Below, one piece after another: positions 30,528 through 34,569 of a stretch of 64,000 nucleotides of DNA. This stretch comes from Monoplex corrugatus (Eukaryota; Mollusca; Gastropoda; Littorinimorpha; Ranellidae). The position numbers and the translations under genes are program-made. How positions within the stretch are numbered: the stretch's first letter is position 1; each line of letters begins with the position of its first letter. The notes under the pieces are model-generated. The model worked only from the letters and a program-made list of their open reading frames with translations. It made no database searches and was not told the DNA's origin. The DNA is taken from contig JAPXFY010000013.1 of assembly GCA_030674185.1 (NCBI GenBank), positions 51,035,567-51,099,566 on the forward strand, in the 5' to 3' direction.

Positions 30528-31027
30528 CGTCTGTGTGTGTGCGTGCGTGCATGCGTGCGTGTGTGTCTTTTCGGCGCTTGGATTTGATTTTGTCGAGATT
30601 TTGCGCTATATAAATATTGTAATTATTATGTATGCATGTGCATACGTATGTATGTATGTATGTATGTATGTATACGCTTAGATTTATGTATGTATGTATG
30701 TATGCATGTATACGCTCAGCTTAGATTTATGTATGTAAGTATGTATGCATGTATGTATGCATGTATACGCTCATATGTATGTAGGTATGTATGCATGTAT
30801 ACGCTCAGCGCTTAGATTTGATTTTATCAAGATTTTGCGCTATATAAATAAAATATATTATTATTATTATTATATTTCAAATTTTTTGCATTGTCTGTTG
30901 ACTGCAGGATAAGACGGTGCGTGTGATGTATGTGTGGGCCTTGTGTCGGGATCAAGAAGAACTAGACCCCTTGGCTGCCTGGAAACTGTTGGACTTGTCG
31001 GCCAGCACATCAGAACAGTGGTTATAA
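2115..31027 (+). CDS. TIMM44: TIMM44, mitochondrial import inner membrane translocase subunit TIM44 (15 coding exons)
   Basis: TIM44 is a peripheral matrix-side protein of the inner membrane. It tethers mtHsp70 to the TIM23 channel and so drives preprotein import. Spliced CDS: 2115-2171, 3934-4062, 5020-5109, 8176-8253, 9164-9232, 11046-11195, 13011-13080, 14917-14983, 16657-16742, 19737-19829, 20889-21013, 21606-21656, 23158-23247, 25177-25287, 30908-31027. The exons sum to 461 codons plus TAA with no frame break, close to the roughly 450 residues usual for animals. Residues 1-19 are a basic, Ser/Arg-rich presequence. Residues about 70-200 are charged and helical (coiled-coil, Hsp70-binding part). 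Residues about 290-455 form the Tim44-like domain, with LKDWC, GKMMEQGPVL and YVWALCRDQ matching animal orthologues. All introns begin GT and end AG. Introns carry many transposons, including an intact Tc1 and an intact LINE. Confidence 0.96.
2172..3933 (+). other. TIMM44 intron 1 contents
   Basis: AT-rich intron without a recognised gene. Two short hairpins sit side by side near 3093-3150 (ACAGGTC with GACCTGT, and CATGATGT with ACATCATG). TG tracts occur at about 3489-3504, 3627-3665 and 3789-3827, separated by mixed purine/pyrimidine repeats. Confidence 0.6.
3627..3827 (+). repeat. Two (TG)n microsatellites
   Basis: Two long TG tracts (about 3627-3665 and 3789-3827) flank a diverged spacer that repeats motifs of the sequence before the first tract (3530-3620 resembles 3680-3790). 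This suggests one roughly 160-bp tandem duplication. Confidence 0.8.
3934..4062 (+). CDS. TIMM44: TIMM44 coding exon 2
   Basis: Residues 20-62, Ser/Gln/His-rich and without acidic clusters, completing a long cleavable presequence region. The acceptor is TTACAG and the donor GTAAAA; phase 0 at both ends. Sequence here is not conserved between animals, so the call depends on open frame, splice sites and position before the GRKGF exon. Confidence 0.72.
4793..4911 (+). repeat. (TG)n microsatellite
   Basis: Long TG tract with one TTTTG interruption, in TIMM44 intron 2, about 110 bases before the exon 3 acceptor. Confidence 0.95.
5020..5109 (+). CDS. TIMM44: TIMM44 coding exon 3
   Basis: Residues 63-92, including SGGRKGF, LDNVKQE and NKEMK, which match the start of mature TIM44 in animals. 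Acceptor TTTTTCAG, donor GTTTGT, phase 0 at both ends. Confidence 0.95.
5401..5517 (+). repeat. (CA)n microsatellite
   Basis: Long CA tract with GCATGCACGCACGC interruptions, in TIMM44 intron 3. It is the only long CA (as opposed to TG) tract on the sense strand of TIMM44. Confidence 0.95.
5548..5740. mobile_element. Nested palindromic TTAA element, copy 1
   Basis: A long outer arm (5548-5622), an inner palindrome (about 5621-5696, centre TTGCAGGAA) and a short outer arm ending GGGTTA at 5740. Arms share CCCTTTGA near each edge and CCACCAGC inside. No coding capacity. It is the same element as at 12386, 44221, 45997 and 53158. The outer and inner edges here have TTTA in place of TTAA, a point change. 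Confidence 0.8.
5840..7425 (-). mobile_element. Tc1-like DNA transposon
   Basis: This encloses the intact transposase at 6048-7076. Outer limits are uncertain. The best terminal pair I can see is AGGGCCA at about 5843 and its complement TGGCCCT near 7416, followed inward by similar A/T-rich blocks, but no clear TA duplication is visible at both ends. The element sits in TIMM44 intron 3 and is more GC-rich than its surroundings. Confidence 0.5.
6048..7076 (-). CDS. Tc1-like transposase, intact, DD34E
   Basis: A 342-residue open frame for a cut-and-paste transposase of the IS630/Tc1/mariner superfamily. Residues about 1-110 hold paired helix-turn-helix domains (REVARRLEVSHSTIQRL, then a HTGRPR hinge). 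The DDE catalytic triad is visible: Asp154 in LFSDESRF, Asp244 in FQDDNAPAH and Glu279 in PDLNPIEHLWD, with 34 residues between the last two. A Gly-rich GGGSVMVWGGMS block follows the first Asp. The length is normal for Tc1 (about 340) and there is no internal stop, so the copy is recent or still capable of making protein. GC content is well above that of the flanks, suggesting horizontal or recent arrival (inference). It is antisense to TIMM44. Confidence 0.95.
   Translation of the reverse strand: MLARRRMTDEQRGRALALLDEGLAQREVARRLEVSHSTIQRLLERFNETGAVQERRHTGRPRVTTRQQDRYLALSVLRERASTAVTLRGQLRDAKGANISCSTVRRRLHEANLRSRRPAVRPVLSPVNRVRRMTWAREHVTWTRQQWARVLFSDESRFTLTFNDGRARVWRRQGERFADATVQEHNRYGGGSVMVWGGMSRGTRTPLLPIDGILNGVRYRDEVLAAVALPALVDLGQGAIFQDDNAPAHRARLVTDFLEQHEVVRMAWPACSPDLNPIEHLWDVLGRRIRDNHPPPGTLARLVDILQIEWAAIPQDTLRTLVGSMHRRCEACIQARGGHTRY
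7545..7710 (+). repeat. Dispersed SINE-like repeat
   Basis: Contains TATGCACTGG, AAGTCTTCAAATGG, GCTGACATTACC and AGCAAACAGGCCAGT blocks. The same blocks in the same order recur at 23735-23880, 25495-25600 and 55860-56060 (plus), and reversed at about 16325-16420 and 44630-44830. A non-autonomous element, family not identified. Confidence 0.65.
8028..8108 (+). repeat. Tandem duplication, 2 x ~41 bp
   Basis: The block beginning GTGGCCTTAATTACATTTTC and ending AACAATTTTGT occurs twice back to back, almost identical, just upstream of TIMM44 exon 4. Confidence 0.9.
8176..8253 (+). CDS. TIMM44: TIMM44 coding exon 4
   Basis: Residues 93-118, ESFKKFREETKKL followed by ALKKARDKY, a charged amphipathic helix typical of the TIM44 N-terminal domain. 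Acceptor TTTACAG, donor GTAAGT, phase 0. Confidence 0.95.
8706..8878 (+). repeat. Degenerate AAT/GAT repeat
   Basis: A trinucleotide-like tract mixing AAT, GAT and AGT units in intron 4. Low complexity only. Confidence 0.8.
9164..9232 (+). CDS. TIMM44: TIMM44 coding exon 5
   Basis: Residues 119-141, EGLESDSASVRKAL then GDIKEKVSE; helical, matching the region before the conserved Lys/Ala-rich repeats. Acceptor TCAACAG, donor GTGAGT, phase 0. Confidence 0.93.
9233..11045 (+). other. TIMM44 intron 5, no recognised element
   Basis: No gene or clear transposon is recognised here. Short A tracts near 10,520 and a T tract near 10,022 are the only simple features. Confidence 0.5.
11046..11195 (+). 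CDS. TIMM44: TIMM44 coding exon 6
   Basis: Residues 142-191, from TVEELQKTE through GKTAGKAADTISKSGEQL to TAAYKSVSE. This is the Lys/Ala/Ser helical segment of the Hsp70-binding half. Donor GTACTG is weak and is followed 17 bases later by a long TG tract. Degenerate copies of this exon's 3' half lie downstream in the intron (11293-11940). Confidence 0.95.
11213..11292 (+). repeat. (TG)n microsatellite after exon 6
   Basis: TG tract with one TT interruption, starting 17 bases after the exon 6 donor. It separates exon 6 from a degenerate copy of the same exon. Confidence 0.95.
11293..11940 (+). repeat. Degenerate copies of TIMM44 exon 6
   Basis: Four partial copies of exon 6 lie downstream in the intron: about 11293-11339 (matches the GACAGC...TCTGGGGAACA part), 11471-11520 (matches from GGGGAACAG to the donor), 11524-11560 (short), and 11892-11940. 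The last reads TAAYKNVSE in the exon's own frame and ends at GTAATA where exon 6 ends at GTACTG. They are separated by TG and GAGA-rich tracts. They look like old local duplications turned into pseudo-exons. Confidence 0.8.
12000..12180 (+). repeat. (CT)n/(TG)n tract with 43-bp repeat
   Basis: A CT tract (12000-12018), a TG tract (about 12041-12092), then TTTCTCTCTGTGTCTTTGCA followed by CATGCCTT, occurring twice. Confidence 0.85.
12386..12577. mobile_element. Nested palindromic TTAA element, copy 2 (best inner palindrome)
   Basis: TTAA at 12386-12389 and 12574-12577 bound the element. Inside, TTAA at 12427 and 12504 bound an 81-base near-perfect palindrome with no spacer, centred on CTGCAG, with arms reading CCCTTTGACTCCCTCACCC then CCACCAGCTTCC. 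The left outer arm is the short form and the right the long form. It lacks coding potential. The TTAA edges and the CCCTTTG terminus resemble piggyBac-type MITEs (inference). Confidence 0.88.
13011..13080 (+). CDS. TIMM44: TIMM44 coding exon 7
   Basis: Residues 192-214 plus one base of 215: GVKAVKQEFDDVTLSRAK, then LYRAP. Matches the end of the TIM44 helical region. Acceptor ACTGCAG, donor GTGGGT, leaves phase 1. Confidence 0.94.
14090..14345 (+). mobile_element. CR1/L2-like LINE 3' end fragment
   Basis: TFKSSLKTTFF is encoded at about 14128-14170 and parallels FASFKSALKTHLF at the C-terminus of the intact LINE at 27029-30331. The 3' tail (CCATATAAATAGTGTAATTA then ATT repeats) also resembles that element's CTATATAAATATTGTAATTA tail. 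A dead fragment. Confidence 0.7.
14350..14830 (-). mobile_element. LINE reverse transcriptase fragment, minus
   Basis: The minus strand encodes DDLDIDNNLAFLSHTQQQMQ, which corresponds to the region just after the catalytic (F/Y)ADD of a widespread invertebrate LINE. Further on it encodes IRWPDRISS. Frames are broken. It abuts the plus-strand fragment ending at 14345. Confidence 0.75.
14917..14983 (+). CDS. TIMM44: TIMM44 coding exon 8
   Basis: Completes residue 215 and runs into 237: EKPKKRTDLARIV then REERPMQANE. A basic linker, as in the family. Acceptor GTACAG, donor GTGAGT, leaves phase 2. Confidence 0.93.
15010..15290 (+). repeat. Minisatellite, ~32-bp unit
   Basis: About eight units alternate between GTATTTGTCACAGAAGGAAG and GTATTTGTTACAGAAGGTG forms, each containing a TG-rich part. 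It lies 25 bases downstream of the exon 8 donor. Confidence 0.9.
16210..16300 (+). repeat. Possible tRNA-derived SINE head
   Basis: GTTCAGATCCAGCCC resembles a pol III B box, and TGATCAGAGCCATGAACTC about 35 bases upstream could be an A-box region. Limits are unclear. Confidence 0.3.
16657..16742 (+). CDS. TIMM44: TIMM44 coding exon 9
   Basis: Residues 237-265 plus one base: EATGMVLHKDSRFF, then QSWQNFKDNNQYIT. The VLHKDS and W..FK.NN spacing is a family hallmark. Acceptor TTTCAG, donor GTGAGT, leaves phase 1. Confidence 0.95.
16860..17350 (+). mobile_element. LINE remnant with RNase H domain
   Basis: Encodes FAWIPGHVGIGGNENADCLAK, the RNase H active-site region of jockey-type LINEs, then DVKSRV, LWQED, a stop, and VLCGLHTGHTYYA. 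A related copy on the minus strand at 34570-34925 shares the NLKEILPS and ETVLC blocks. The copy here is truncated at its 5' side and carries stops. It lies in TIMM44 intron 9. Confidence 0.85.
17400..18165 (+). pseudogene. Mariner transposase pseudogene
   Basis: Pieces of a mariner transposase in shifting frames. CIQEVNARILFSYGTIQ and LQKLVAKWV resemble the helix-turn-helix end. VVTEDETWVSF at about 17655-17690 is the first catalytic Asp region. LLPGLAPCDFWLCPLLKNR at about 17990-18040 is the third (the SPDLAPCDFWL block), here with Gly for Asp. Stops and frameshifts make it inactive. Usual length is about 345 residues, so most of the gene is present. Confidence 0.85.
18300..18720 (+). mobile_element. 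CR1/L2-like LINE 3' end fragment
   Basis: CCTTCAAGTCTAGCTTGAAG encodes SFKSSLK, the same C-terminal motif as at 14128 and in the intact LINE. The tail has ATTTAGCATCTTATAAATG then ATT/GTT repeats. Frames are broken. Confidence 0.6.
18800..18822 (+). repeat. Poly(C) tract
   Basis: Run of about 22 C; length in the assembly may be unreliable. Confidence 0.9.
18931..19113 (+). repeat. Tandem array, 3 x ~61 bp
   Basis: Three units, each with CATTTGAAG, TAATTATTGGCTAAAGTACA and GTGGAACTTG. Each begins with a TTGCC- or CGCC-type sequence that resembles the acceptor region of TIMM44 exon 10 downstream. Confidence 0.9.
19100..19380 (-). repeat. Dispersed repeat, second copy at 36560-36860
   Basis: On the minus strand, CAGGAAATTTGAGCGACATC, TGATGCATCCATAAAGTGGA and GAGACTTGACTACGT match the plus strand at about 36680-36745. 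A non-coding dispersed element of unknown family. Confidence 0.7.
19130..19736 (+). repeat. Degenerate look-alikes of exon 10 acceptor region
   Basis: About 19130-19158 (TTTGCCATCGATGTTTGACC), 19585-19640 and 19660-19700 (GATGTGAAGTACAGTAAAGT) resemble the start of exon 10, which reads TTGCCAG then AGATGTTTGACTTG and GTGAAGTACGATGAAAGT. They look like decayed tandem copies. Confidence 0.55.
19737..19829 (+). CDS. TIMM44: TIMM44 coding exon 10
   Basis: Residues 266-296 plus one base: KMFDLKVKYDESDHVV then RATRVFTDKM, start of the C-terminal Tim44 domain (KYDESD is strongly conserved). Acceptor TTGCCAG, donor GTAAGT. Degenerate look-alikes of the acceptor region lie upstream in the intron. Confidence 0.95.
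20020..20140 (-). repeat. tRNA-derived SINE candidate
   Basis: The minus strand carries GGGTTCGATCCTAGGG at 20068-20084, a good pol III B box. A plausible A-box region lies about 45 bases upstream. The flank is T-rich on plus. No tRNA cloverleaf is intact. Confidence 0.45.
20400..20492 (+). repeat. Partial palindromic TTAA element
   Basis: The end AAGGGTGAGGGAATGAAAGG then GTTAAG matches one arm of the nested palindromic family. The partner arm is not present. Confidence 0.45.
20889..21013 (+). CDS. TIMM44: TIMM44 coding exon 11
   Basis: Residues 297-338, including MFTKTEMSEVLTEI, IDPTFNKEQF and EKEIIPNVLE, core of the C-terminal domain. Acceptor TTTTCAG, donor GTAAAA, returns to phase 0. 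Confidence 0.96.
21606..21656 (+). CDS. TIMM44: TIMM44 coding exon 12
   Basis: Residues 339-355, AMIHGDLEVLKDWCHEA, the conserved G-(D/E)-L-x-x-LKDWC helix of the Tim44 domain. Acceptor TTGCAG, donor GTAAGT, phase 0. Confidence 0.96.
21657..23157 (+). other. TIMM44 intron 12 contents
   Basis: No gene recognised. Holds a TG tract at about 22525-22588 and degenerate GAT/GAC repeats at 22801-22960 and 22995-23140, whose acidic or histidine-rich translations are repeat artefacts. Confidence 0.6.
22525..22588 (+). repeat. (TG)n microsatellite
   Basis: TG tract with one TTG break, sense to TIMM44. Confidence 0.95.
23158..23247 (+). CDS. TIMM44: TIMM44 coding exon 13
   Basis: Residues 356-385: PFNTLAHPIKQALAAG then FDSRVLDVNNVD. 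Conserved strand-helix part of the C-terminal domain. Acceptor TGACAG, donor GTAAGT, phase 0. Confidence 0.96.
23735..23880 (+). repeat. Dispersed SINE-like repeat, second copy
   Basis: GTGCTGGCAAGGTCTTGAAG, TGATATCACCAGAATGGAG and AGCAAACAGGCCAG match the 7545-7710 copy in order and spacing. Confidence 0.65.
24115..24345 (+). repeat. TTTA/TTCA tetranucleotide tract
   Basis: Long run of TTAT, TTCA and TTTG units. Its hydrophobic translations (Phe/Ile/Tyr/Leu) are artefacts. Confidence 0.9.
24585..24755 (-). repeat. tRNA-derived SINE candidate
   Basis: The minus strand reads GGTGGTCCAGTAGTAATTG (A-box-like) and, about 45 bases on, GATTTGATTCCTGGTC (B-box-like), then a short A/T-rich part. 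Spacing and order fit a tRNA-derived SINE head. Confidence 0.6.
25177..25287 (+). CDS. TIMM44: TIMM44 coding exon 14
   Basis: Residues 386-422: VMAGKMMEQGPVLVIS, QQIMAVCDSKG and NIVEGDK. GKMMEQGPVL is near invariant in animals. Acceptor TGTCAG, donor GTAGGC, phase 0. The following intron holds an intact LINE. Confidence 0.96.
25495..25600 (+). repeat. Dispersed SINE-like repeat, third copy
   Basis: AGCTGACATCATCAGAATGA and AAAGGCCAATTTTTGTGTTG match the same family at 7545 and 55860. Confidence 0.55.
25600..26600 (+). other. Intron 14, unassigned
   Basis: No gene or recognised transposon. An AT-rich stretch in the intron upstream of the intact LINE. Confidence 0.5.
26610..26830 (+). repeat. 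Dispersed SINE-like repeat, type B
   Basis: CAGCTGTGAAAGCATACCAG, ACCCTGTTCAG, GGTAAAGCAGC and GAGATGGACA match 33525-33720 in order. This is a second non-autonomous family, distinct from that at 7545. Confidence 0.65.
27029..30331 (+). CDS. LINE polyprotein: endonuclease and reverse transcriptase
   Basis: A 1100-residue uninterrupted frame for a non-LTR retrotransposon protein. Residues about 1-145 are Pro/Ser/Val-rich and coded by roughly 27-bp tandem repeats (27230-27440). Residues about 150-375 form the APE-type endonuclease: LCLFNAQS (Asn156), ITETWL, LGDINVHYD and the terminal SDHSAIL (Ser371). Residues about 640-900 form the reverse transcriptase: NYRPISNLSFLSKLLEKV, LLDLSAAFDTIDHG, GVPQGSVLGP and catalytic YADD at 821-824. 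The C-terminus ends in FKSALKTHLF. No RNase H domain is present. An uninterrupted frame implies recent insertion and possible activity. The start Met is the first in frame and may not be native. Clade placement (CR1/L2) is from motif style only. Confidence 0.93.
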   Translation: MHHGTAFILFFIQKSNARSCRGGRLHRLWHNLPPAVPARRHFSSSASSSPPLPLPSTLLLRASSPPLPSSPSPSVPPVPPSPSVPPVLPSSSVPLALPSSFVPPVLPLSSSSVPSLLPSSSAPLVSPSSFVPSVPPSSPPRPPPYDCDKLKLCLFNAQSTCKDGKAEVIADFIADEHVDIAFITETWLNPLGHEPIHASLTPSGYRLASFHRSSRGGGIAILYNDSLHSRLSFSQSLPFSHPSFEHVEVSFQSTPHPITFSCVYRPPPSSANKLTTSTFLSDFDQLLDHYCLLPGNLIILGDINVHYDSTHRYDTRHIINSLSNHNMTQHISEPTHQKGHILDWIISRDHHNSATDNCLVLSTRLTSALPSDHSAILCSLDISPPSRTTRTVTRRNLKSIDLSTFSSDASRLLSEKSHNLADEFYTTLHHLLDTHAPATTRLLPDRPPTPWLTHEIACAKRARRRAERRWRKSKLTVHRQLFQASKTKVSTLIASAKTSYFQTKILNASSSKELFTTMNHLLGTRKDLPLPTKHTNEELPSVFSKYFTTKIQTLRDRLDRTPCQPCPPDPSFSGTPLTTFTPVSQKEIFNTIRSMSFKTCELDPLPGSLYSDCLPTLLPFITDIINTSFQTGTVPDSFKSAIVHPFLKKHNLDPNELKNYRPISNLSFLSKLLEKVVLNQLNSHLSANNLLNPFQSAYRQCHSTETALLHILNNLLLATDTGKVSLLTLLDLSAAFDTIDHGILLSRLHHTFGISDIALSFFTSYLSNRKQTVLINGTYSQPAYLTCGVPQGSVLGPVLFTLYTSPLSTIINSHSIKHHFYADDTQLQDSDSPDNIQRLLTRTTECYLDIKNWMTYNKLQLNDDKTEAILIGTRPKLSQLPPLSLPLCNTSVPISDSAKNLGVCIDSTLSMNNFVSQTARSCYYHLHRISLIRKYLSVETTAKLVLSFIMSRIDYCNSLLSGLPASTIHILQRIQNNAVRLVLRKKKADHISPLLAQLYWLPVSKRIQYKLTPMCYKSLNNAAPDYLSSLLEIYVPSRTLRSASDPLTFRFPRTKLNTYGPRAFSVSGPLSWNKLPLSVRQQPTFASFKSALKTHLFSSA
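27225..27445 (+). repeat. ~27-bp minisatellite inside LINE ORF
   Basis: Units of the form CTTCTGTCCCGCCGGTGC with variable ends repeat about eight times. In the LINE frame they give Pro/Ser/Val repeats. The antisense frame reads an APAGQKTKA repeat and is a shadow. Confidence 0.88.
30490..30800 (+). repeat. (TG)n and (GTAT)n tracts in LINE tail
   Basis: A TG/CG tract at about 30492-30560, then GTAT repeats between 30630 and 30795 interrupted by TATACGCTCAGCTTAGATTT-type units that echo the LINE tail. Confidence 0.85.
30908..31027 (+). CDS. TIMM44: TIMM44 coding exon 15 with stop
   Basis: Residues 423-461 and TAA. VRVMYVWALCRDQEEL then AAWKLLDLSAS matches the conserved C-terminus of TIM44; the final residues are EQWL. 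Acceptor ACTGCAG. Confidence 0.97.
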   Translation, partial: DKTVRVMYVWALCRDQEELDPLAAWKLLDLSASTSEQWL

Positions 31028-31112
31028 TGTTGGCTGTCTCCTAGATCATGGACTATTGAGTGCTGAGTGATTGAGGGTATGGACTGATTGTGTAGATTGA
31101 CTCCAAGGAATA

Positions 31113-31194
31113 GTAACCTTTTCACCCTCTCACTCTGTCCACCATTTGTCTGCAGGAAGCTGGTGGTTAGGGTGAGAGAGACTGAAAGGGTTTA
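31113..31194. mobile_element. Single palindromic element, inner type
   Basis: TAACCTTTTCACCCTCTCAC and TCTGTCCACC oppose GGAAGCTGGTGG and GGTGAGAGAGACTGAAAGGG. It is the inner palindrome alone, without outer arms, 86 bases after the TIMM44 stop. If transcribed it would fold into a long hairpin in the 3' UTR. Confidence 0.75.
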
Positions 31195-31572
31195 AGACTG
31201 ACTGCAGGGAATGTTGAATAATTCTGTGATGTAGATGTTGACCTGTTGCTGCTGTGTAATTGTTAAGCCAGTTTGGGTGCTGAGAGTAAAACTGTAGCGT
31301 GTTTGTAATACAGCATGTGTGCATGTGCATGCAGGCTGACTCATAAAATCTTTATAGATCTTCATAGACCTCTTGTTTTCGCTTGAGGAATTCCTGTACA
31401 TGCTAGCAAGATCTCAAGCAACTGTTTACCCAGGCATTTAGTGTGTTGTCTTTTCTTTCTTATTTGAAATTTTAGAGGAAGGCTGAAATATGTAAAGGAG
31501 GCTTGAGACTTGATGAAATCATCAGTGTCCAATTGCATGGAGGTTGTGGAGGGGTTTTTCTTTTTCTTTTTT

Positions 31573-31606
31573 TTTGGAAGTGGGGGGGGGGGGGGGGGGG
31601 GGGGGC
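31573..31606 (+). repeat. Poly(G) tract
   Basis: Run of G with a T-rich stretch immediately before it. Length may be unreliable in assembly. Confidence 0.85.
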
Positions 31607-32030
31607 ATATTTTACTAAGGATAAAATGATCCTTTCCTCATCTGTGTGCAGGAGATGGGGAATACAAATAAGAGCTCACCTATCACTCAGATTTAGAGAA
31701 AGGATGGTGCTTATACCTGGTTCTGAACCACTCACCCCATTCCAGTGTTCTCTTTCTCTGTCTCCACGAAGCCAGTGTTAACCCTGACATGTTGCTCTGA
31801 TTGTGGCATAGTTGTCAGTGTAGCATGCTTTGATTGTGGTGTAATTGTTTATGTGGAACAGCAAGTTTATGAAAGGTTTATAAATGTGTGTATCTACAGT
31901 ATTGATAGCAATTGAAAGTAGCTGATTAAATTTATTTGTTTGTTTTGTTTGTTTCTGTTGAACAGCGCTGCAGACAGCATGTATTTGCGTGCACTTGGGT
32001 GCATGAGTGTGTGCATATAACACAAGCGAA

Positions 32031-32035
<5 letters not shown>

Positions 32036-32122
<87 letters not shown>
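32036..32122 (+). repeat. (TG)n microsatellite
   Basis: Uninterrupted TG tract downstream of TIMM44 on its sense strand. Confidence 0.97.
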
Positions 32123-32123
<1 letters not shown>

Positions 32124-32504
32124 TATTGAGAAAAAACAAAATAACCAGTGAAAAATGTTCAATGGCATTGAAGTAATTTGTGTGTGTTTGTATGTGTGCT
32201 CATGTGTGTGTGAATGATATCAGGGAAAATTCTGATCATGCTTTCTTTTTCAGTGAGTCGAATGCCAGTTGTTTTTTTCAAACAGGTCAATCAAATAGCT
32301 ATGCTAATGTTTGTAAAGGGAGAAAGAGACTCTGACAGAGAAAAGTCTTAGTAACTTTCTTCTTCTTTTAGACTCTTTCACACAAGACTGTGGTGTATCA
32401 TTGTGTTACCATTGATTAGACAATAGTTTGTATAGCACCGATCTGATTCTCGTGCATATTAGGATTGGTTAGACTTGTTTTTGGATTGACATTTTGAGGA
32501 AGTT

Positions 32505-32618
32505 ACTTTAATTCATTTTTATTGCTTCTTTGACATTGCATGTCTTGTGGGTAATCTTACTTTAATTCATTTTTTATTGCTTCTTTGACATTGTATGTCT
32601 TGTGGGTCATTCTTTTCG
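32505..32618 (+). repeat. Tandem duplication, 2 x ~58 bp
   Basis: ACTTTAATTCATTTTTATTG ... CATTGCATGTCTTGTGGGT occurs twice in a row with few differences. Confidence 0.9.
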
Positions 32619-33524
32619 GTAGCAGTGGGAGTTGACGTGTATTAGCTTTACATGTTTGTGAAGCGCCAGTGGCTCTTGTGAGATGAGGTGCTGTACAAGT
32701 AGTCATTATTCTTATTATTACTTTAGCGGTTAGAAGAGACCTGCACAGAATGGATGTTTATGTGAGAGACATAACAAGATGAATGGATGGATAGATGAAT
32801 GTATTACCATACTTTCATGAAAGAAAACAATTTTTTCACCCCAAAATATGAAAGGACATAATGCTGCCCTGGAAGCATATCCCTTGAGGTTTTTGCCAGT
32901 TAGCATCCCTGCGCCAAATTGTTCGTCTCTTTGTCGTCAATTAGTTGCTGAGAATTTGCAGGTGTTTAATTTGTATCACAAACAAGATATGTGTTGAATG
33001 TATTCAGACTTGTTTCCTGTTCATATGTGCAGAGATGCCATCCTCTCTGAACTCCTTTTAGGATAAAATTGGATTTTATGTTAGGATTTTTTTTTTTTGT
33101 AACTATCATCTGCAGACTATATGAACCATACACACATTTGATAGAATACAAGAAAAAAAAACAAAATCCCTACATGTTTTTGAAGGCTGTTTGTAAATTA
33201 CAGATAAAGCTTGTAAAGTATCGTTTAGAGACTTCCTATGGCTCTGTTTGCATTTCTTCAGGAGTTCATTAGACAGGGGCACACTGTCAGCATTCTCTGT
33301 CTTTGACTTCACTGTGAGCACAGCCTCTAGGGTCTTACTCTGCATGCTAGGTCTAAAGTTGTCTTTGTCTTCCTTACAAAAAAGAGCCAAACAATTTTGA
33401 CATCATCGGAATATAAGAACAACTTTGACAAGTCGGAACAGGTGTCATGTCTGTATGTGGGAGACTTCATTGCTGCAAAGGTAGAGCTGTTTTCCATCTC
33501 ACTTCACAGGTTAAGTCTGGCTTG

Positions 33525-33720
33525 AGAAAAACTTGGTTCATGTGTCCACCCAGCTGTGAATGGGTATCTGACCCTGTTCAGGTTTGAGAGTTGAGGAAGA
33601 TAAAGCAGTGAGGGAGAGGAGATGGACACTCCCTTATTATGCGGGCCTTGAGAAAAGTTGTGGTTGCTGCCATTTCGCTTTCCCACAATCTCAAGTCTTA
33701 ACTGTTACCTTTTTATTTGT
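33525..33720 (+). repeat. Dispersed SINE-like repeat, type B, second copy
   Basis: CAGCTGTGAATGGGTATCTG, ACCCTGTTCAG, AGATAAAGCAG and GAGATGGACACTC match 26610-26830. Confidence 0.65.
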
Positions 33721-34569
33721 GGATGATTGAAAATCCACCATACGCTGAAAATTCTGTGCATGCTTTTAACTTGAATAAAGAAAAATATCACCCATTATTC
33801 TATTGTTGATTGCATAAACAAGTGTTTCATCTGTGTGTATGCGTATGTATATCTGTGTGTGTGTATACTGTGTGAACGCATGTGTGTGTGTGTGTGTGTG
33901 TACGGTGTTGTTGAATTGGGGTTTTCCATGTGCTCTCACCCAAGTTGACGAGTCCAACAGTATGGTGATGGTTATTGAATTAATGTCTGTTCACATACTG
34001 ATTTCTGACAAAATGGCCAACAGCATATGTGTACGTGTGCATGAGATGCAAGATTATCATTATAAACTTACAAAGATGCATTTAAACCAACTATCTCATA
34101 TGTGGTATGCTTGCCAGTTGTGAAAGTGTGGGTACTTGTTGAGAACAAAGAAACTAGATACCCACAACAGGGTTCAGTGTAGTATTTCTTGTATGTTTTT
34201 TTTTTCTTACTGGATTCTATTTTTGTCATTACTGTGATTATTTATTAGTCTATACATGTCTGCATATTTTAAAGAAATTATTATTTTGTAAGAAAAACAT
34301 GTGACAAGCTTTTGTTTTCCTAGTTGTTTGAAAGCCTTTTTATCAGTTGGCATATCTGAAATGAATGTTGTGTAATGAATATCTTAAGAAAGTGATTTTG
34401 TACTATAATGTGATGTTTGCAAGACAGTGAGTTGTATGCCTTTCATGAATAAAGTAATTTTGATGATAAATAAAATTATTGTAAAGGCACAGTCATGGAG
34501 TGTTGTGTTTGATTGGACTGCTATATGTTAATACATTAACTTCTTGCAGTTTTAATGCCATTATAGCAA

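Larger units (their letters stand above)
27000..30875 (+). mobile_element. CR1/L2-type LINE, intact ORF
   Basis: The element carries the 1100-codon ORF at 27029-30331 and a 3' region with TATATAAATATTGTAATTA. The tail sequence CGCTTGGATTTGATTTTG ... GCGCTATATAAAT occurs twice, at about 30577-30622 and 30805-30850, with GTAT repeats between. This suggests tail expansion or a second truncated insertion. The 5' end is not defined. It lies in TIMM44's last intron in the sense orientation. Confidence 0.85.
31028..34490 (+). other. Probable TIMM44 3' UTR and downstream flank
   Basis: No further gene on plus follows the TIMM44 stop. AATAAA occurs at 33774 and 34446; either could end the transcript, but none is close to the stop. 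The stretch holds a short palindrome (31113-31194), a G run (31573-31606), a TG tract (32036-32122), a tandem duplication (about 32505-32618) and SINE-like sequence (33525-33720). Confidence 0.4.
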
